From the NCBI GenBank assembly GCA_009775705.1, contig VSQE01000056.1, positions 7,425 through 16,635 of the forward strand: a stretch of DNA of 9,211 nucleotides, written 5' to 3'. Below, piece after piece: positions 6,196 to 9,211 of this stretch. The notes under the pieces are model-generated. The model made no database searches, was not told the origin of the DNA, and was given only the letters and a program-made list of their open reading frames with translations. Position 1 is the stretch's first letter. Each line of letters opens with the position of its first letter. This stretch comes from Prevotellamassilia sp. Its GTDB lineage: Bacteria > Bacteroidota > Bacteroidia > Bacteroidales > Bacteroidaceae. Made by a program: the position numbers and the translations under genes.

Positions 6196-8604
6196 ATGGA
6201 ACTTATCAACGACAATAACACTCCGGCCAACACGGCACCTGCCAGAAACACTTCTCATACAAAAGCGGAGAATACCCTTAACATAAAAGACTTCCTGTTC
6301 CAATTCATCAACAAATGGTACTGGTTTGTCATTTCACTGGCCATAACCATATCCGCGGCAGTATTTCATTTATTGTCCACTCCCTCCGTCTATACCCGTA
6401 GCGCGACCATTCTGATCAAAGACGACTCCAAAAGCGGCTCATCCAAAGGCGGCGACATGGTGGACAAGAGTTTCTTCCGCTCCAACACGAACATCAACAA
6501 CGAATTGCAGACCTTGAAATCATCGGCTTTGATGAACAATGTCGTAGAGCGCCTGAAACTGAACGAAACCTATACTGTAAAATCCGGCCTGAGAACGCAG
6601 GAACTGTACAACACCTCTCCTGTTGTCGTCACCACCGGAAGCCGTACCGACAAAAACACACTGATAGCTTTCACCATCACTTTGGACTCCGATAAAGAGT
6701 TCACCTTGTCCGACTTTATCGGAAACAACGGCAAGGTTTCCGGCAGCGTGAAAGGAAAGATAGGCATCCCGGTCCACACCCCGACAGGTACCGTCACACT
6801 TTCCAAAACGAAGAATTACGCTTCCTCCTACCTGAACACCCCGATCCGGTTTGTCAGAAGTTCCATTCAGGGAATGGGCGAAGCATACGCCGCCCGTCTG
6901 AACGCCATATTAGGCAGCGACAAGACTACCATCATCAATCTCACCATATCCGACTACTCACCGGCCAAAGCCGAAGACATCCTGAACACCTTGATTCAGG
7001 TGTATAACGAGAACTGGATTCTGGACAAGAACCAGACAGCCGTCAGCACTTCACAGTTTATCAACGAGCGCCTGAACGTAATTGAAAAAGAATTGGGCAA
7101 TGTAGACGAAAGCATCTCTAACTACAAGAGCGAGCACCTGCTGACCGATGTGAACAGCACGTCTAATCTGTACATGAACCAGTCCGTAGAAAGCAAACGC
7201 GAACTGACCCAGCTGAACGACCAACTGACCATGGCCCGCCACATCCGCAAAGAACTGGGCAAGAAATCACTGACCTACACTCTGCCCTCGGGAACAGGTC
7301 TGGAAAACGACAACATACAGGGACTAATCGGAGAATACAACACCCTGGTGCTCGACCGCAACCAACTGCTCACCAGCAGCGGTGAGAACAACCCGCTGGT
7401 GCGCGATATGGAGAACTCCCTGCGCTCCCTGCAAAACAGCATCCTCCAGTCCATAGACAACCTCATCACCAGTCTCACCACCCGCCAGCAGAGCCTCCAG
7501 CAACAGGAACTCGCCTCCACCCGCCAGTTGGCCTCCACTCCGGGACAAGCCAAATATCTGCTCTCCGTCGAACGCAAACAGAAAGTCAAGGAGGAACTCT
7601 ATCTGACTCTGCTCCAGAAACGCGAAGAGAACGAACTGTCACAGGCCTTCACCGCCTATAACACGCGCATCCTTACGGCACCCCACGGTTCTATGGCGCC
7701 TACGGCTCCCAACAAAAGTTTCATCCTCATAATAGCAGTGGCGATAGGTCTGCTGATCCCGGCTGTCATCATCATCATCACCATCATGATGAATGACAAA
7801 GTACGCGGTCGTCAGGACATCACCCATCTGCAAATACCTTTTGCCGGAGAAATACCCTTGGCCGTCAAAAAAGGAGAGAAAAAACCGAAAACCGATGATT
7901 TCCGCATCATGGTCAAAGACAAGAGCAAAAACATCATCAATGAGGCATTCCGCGTGATACGTACCAATCTGGAATTCATGATCGGACAGGACGAACACAA
8001 AGTCATCATGGTTTCTTCCCTCAATCCGGGAAGCGGAAAAACGTTCACCACCATCAACCTGACGATCTCTCTTGCCATCAAGCAGAAAAAGGTAATGGTC
8101 ATAGACCTTGACTTGCGCCGCGGAAGCCTGAGCAAATACATCGGCAAACCCCATCTCGGTATCTCCAACTACCTGAGCGGACAAGTGGATGACTGGCGCA
8201 GCCTGATCAAACACGCCGATACGGAAATCAGTCCGGATATTCTCCCGGTTGGAACCATCCCTCCCAACCCGACGGAACTCTTGTTCAGCCCACGGATGGA
8301 AAAAATCATTCAGGAGCTCCGCCAGGAATACGACTACATCTTCTTCGACTGTCCTCCGGTGGAAATTGTGGCAGATGCCTCCATCATCAACAAATGGACG
8401 GACCTCACCCTGTTCGTTGTCCGGGCCGGCCTGTTAGAGCGCGACAAACTGTCCGTCATTGAAGGTTTCTACGAAGAGCGCAAATACGGTAGCATGGCTC
8501 TCTTGCTCAACGGCACCGAGTCCTCCTACGGAAAATACGGTTACCGCTACGGTTACAACAGGTATGGATATAACTACGGATACGGGCATTATGCCAGTGA
8601 ATAA
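6196..8604 (+). CDS. wzc: Wzc-type chain-length regulator and BY-family tyrosine kinase
   Basis: An 802-residue inner-membrane co-polymerase fused to a bacterial tyrosine kinase, controlling polymer length and export. An N-terminal Wzz domain begins with a membrane helix near 41-61 (WYWFVISLAITIS). A long periplasmic region follows, with predicted coiled coil (about 290-350 and 390-480). The Pro-rich APTAPNK leads into the second helix (509-531). The cytoplasmic kinase has Walker A NPGSGKT (610-616, Lys615), Walker A' VIDLDLRRG (635-643) and Walker B IFFDCPPV (715-722). The C-terminal tail has ten tyrosines between 778 and 799 in a GY/RY/NY pattern, the usual autophosphorylation cluster. Its start lies 24 nt after the export gene and 22 nt before the flippase. 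All kinase motifs are intact, so it is predicted active. Dephosphorylation would need a phosphatase not seen in this window. Confidence 0.95.
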   Translation: MELINDNNTPANTAPARNTSHTKAENTLNIKDFLFQFINKWYWFVISLAITISAAVFHLLSTPSVYTRSATILIKDDSKSGSSKGGDMVDKSFFRSNTNINNELQTLKSSALMNNVVERLKLNETYTVKSGLRTQELYNTSPVVVTTGSRTDKNTLIAFTITLDSDKEFTLSDFIGNNGKVSGSVKGKIGIPVHTPTGTVTLSKTKNYASSYLNTPIRFVRSSIQGMGEAYAARLNAILGSDKTTIINLTISDYSPAKAEDILNTLIQVYNENWILDKNQTAVSTSQFINERLNVIEKELGNVDESISNYKSEHLLTDVNSTSNLYMNQSVESKRELTQLNDQLTMARHIRKELGKKSLTYTLPSGTGLENDNIQGLIGEYNTLVLDRNQLLTSSGENNPLVRDMENSLRSLQNSILQSIDNLITSLTTRQQSLQQQELASTRQLASTPGQAKYLLSVERKQKVKEELYLTLLQKREENELSQAFTAYNTRILTAPHGSMAPTAPNKSFILIIAVAIGLLIPAVIIIITIMMNDKVRGRQDITHLQIPFAGEIPLAVKKGEKKPKTDDFRIMVKDKSKNIINEAFRVIRTNLEFMIGQDEHKVIMVSSLNPGSGKTFTTINLTISLAIKQKKVMVIDLDLRRGSLSKYIGKPHLGISNYLSGQVDDWRSLIKHADTEISPDILPVGTIPPNPTELLFSPRMEKIIQELRQEYDYIFFDCPPVEIVADASIINKWTDLTLFVVRAGLLERDKLSVIEGFYEERKYGSMALLLNGTESSYGKYGYRYGYNRYGYNYGYGHYASE

Positions 8605-8626
8605 CGAATAGCACAATCCCATCTAT

Positions 8627-9211
8627 ATGGCACAACAGGAATCGCGTGTAAAGAAAAGTCTGCTCAATGCCCGGGTAAATCTTATATTTTACTTCCTGAC
8701 GCTGGCACTCTCTTTCTTTTCACGCAAGATATTTCTCAATACTTTAGGAGCAGATTTTGTAGGCCTCACCGGAACCCTGCAAAATCTGCTGGGCTTTCTT
8801 AACCTTGCGGAATTAGGCATAGGAAGTGCCATCGGTTATGTTTTATACAAACCTCTGTTTGACCACGACGAGACAAAAATCAATGAGATCATTTCCGTAT
8901 TCGGTTACATATACCGTTGGATAGGCATGATTATCCTGGGAGCCGGTCTCATCATGGCCTGCTTCCTTCCGCTGATTTTTCCACATACGAAATTCGAAAT
9001 GGGCATCATCTTCTTTGCCTATTTTTCTTTCCTCGTATCGTCATTGCTTGGGTATTTCATAAACTACAAACAAACACTGCTTGGTGCCGACCAGAAAAAC
9101 TATGTAGTGACAGCTTATTTCCAAAGCGCCAACATCATCAAGACGATAGTACAGATGGCCAGCGCTTACTACACCGGCAGTTACTACATGTGGGGGACGA
9201 TTGAAATCGTC
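8627..9211 (+). CDS. Wzx-type polysaccharide flippase, C-terminus outside the window
   Basis: The frame starts at ATG 8627, 22 nt after the kinase stop, and stays open for 195 codons to the window edge. It begins MAQQESRVKKSLLNARVNLI, a basic cytosolic start leading into membrane helix FYFLTLALSFFSRKIFLNTLG. Further hydrophobic helices follow: LQNLLGFLNLAELGIGSAIGY, IGMIILGAGLIMACFLPLIF and IIFFAYFSFLVSSLLGYF. The pattern ADFVGLTGTLQNLLGFLNLAELGIGSA is typical of the polysaccharide-transport/MOP superfamily proteins in Bacteroidota capsule loci. The likely role is moving lipid-linked repeat units across the inner membrane. Substrate specificity cannot be seen, and the absent C-terminal half leaves integrity of the gene untested. 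Confidence 0.85.
   Translation, partial: MAQQESRVKKSLLNARVNLIFYFLTLALSFFSRKIFLNTLGADFVGLTGTLQNLLGFLNLAELGIGSAIGYVLYKPLFDHDETKINEIISVFGYIYRWIGMIILGAGLIMACFLPLIFPHTKFEMGIIFFAYFSFLVSSLLGYFINYKQTLLGADQKNYVVTAYFQSANIIKTIVQMASAYYTGSYYMWGTIEIV

Noticed and set aside
1..9211. CRISPR arrays, insertion sequences and defence systems.
   Set aside because: No regularly spaced repeats, transposase motifs or terminal inverted repeats were found.

Overview
The window looks like chromosome from a gut-type Bacteroidales bacterium (Bacteroides, Parabacteroides or a close relative). Three things point there. Several promoters match the TAnnTTTG -7 box typical of this group. Starts mostly lack strong Shine-Dalgarno sites. 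A UpxY-type NusG paralog opens a surface-polysaccharide operon. The exact genus cannot be told from the sequence alone.

Layout. Positions 1-1116 (+) hold the C-terminal part of a divergent PurF amidophosphoribosyltransferase that keeps all four cysteines of the B. subtilis-type iron-sulfur site. Positions 1117-1862 contain no convincing gene. They hold A/T-rich imperfect repeats, a perfect 10-bp terminator-like hairpin, an orphan minus-strand promoter facing that hairpin, and some short minus-strand open frames that may be relics. A tRNA-Arg(CCG) (1863-1936, -) follows with its own 16-bp terminator. Next is asnA (2101-3138, -), ammonia-dependent asparagine synthetase, with a promoter just upstream.

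From about 3480 to the right edge the strand switches to + and a capsule or exopolysaccharide operon begins. It has a TACCTTTG promoter and a roughly 150-nt untranslated leader with two predicted hairpins and an 8-C tract. The genes are a upxY-like antiterminator, a WecA/TagO-type priming sugar-phosphate transferase, a Wza-type outer-membrane lipoprotein, a Wzc-type chain-length regulator/tyrosine kinase with a 10-tyrosine tail, and the first 195 codons of a Wzx-type flippase that runs off the window. Gaps of 27, -4, 24 and 22 nt, with no terminator seen between genes, argue for one transcript.

How they fit together. UpxY should let RNA polymerase read through the long operon. The WecA-type enzyme starts the repeat unit on undecaprenyl phosphate and the flippase moves it across the inner membrane. 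The Wzc-type kinase and Wza-type exporter govern polymer length and export. Glycosyltransferases and the polymerase presumably lie beyond 9211.

I found no system that I can defend as wholly new. The best candidates for follow-up are the structured upxY leader with its poly-C tract, the absence of a upxZ gene after upxY, and the possible tiny minus-strand RNA near 1450-1500.
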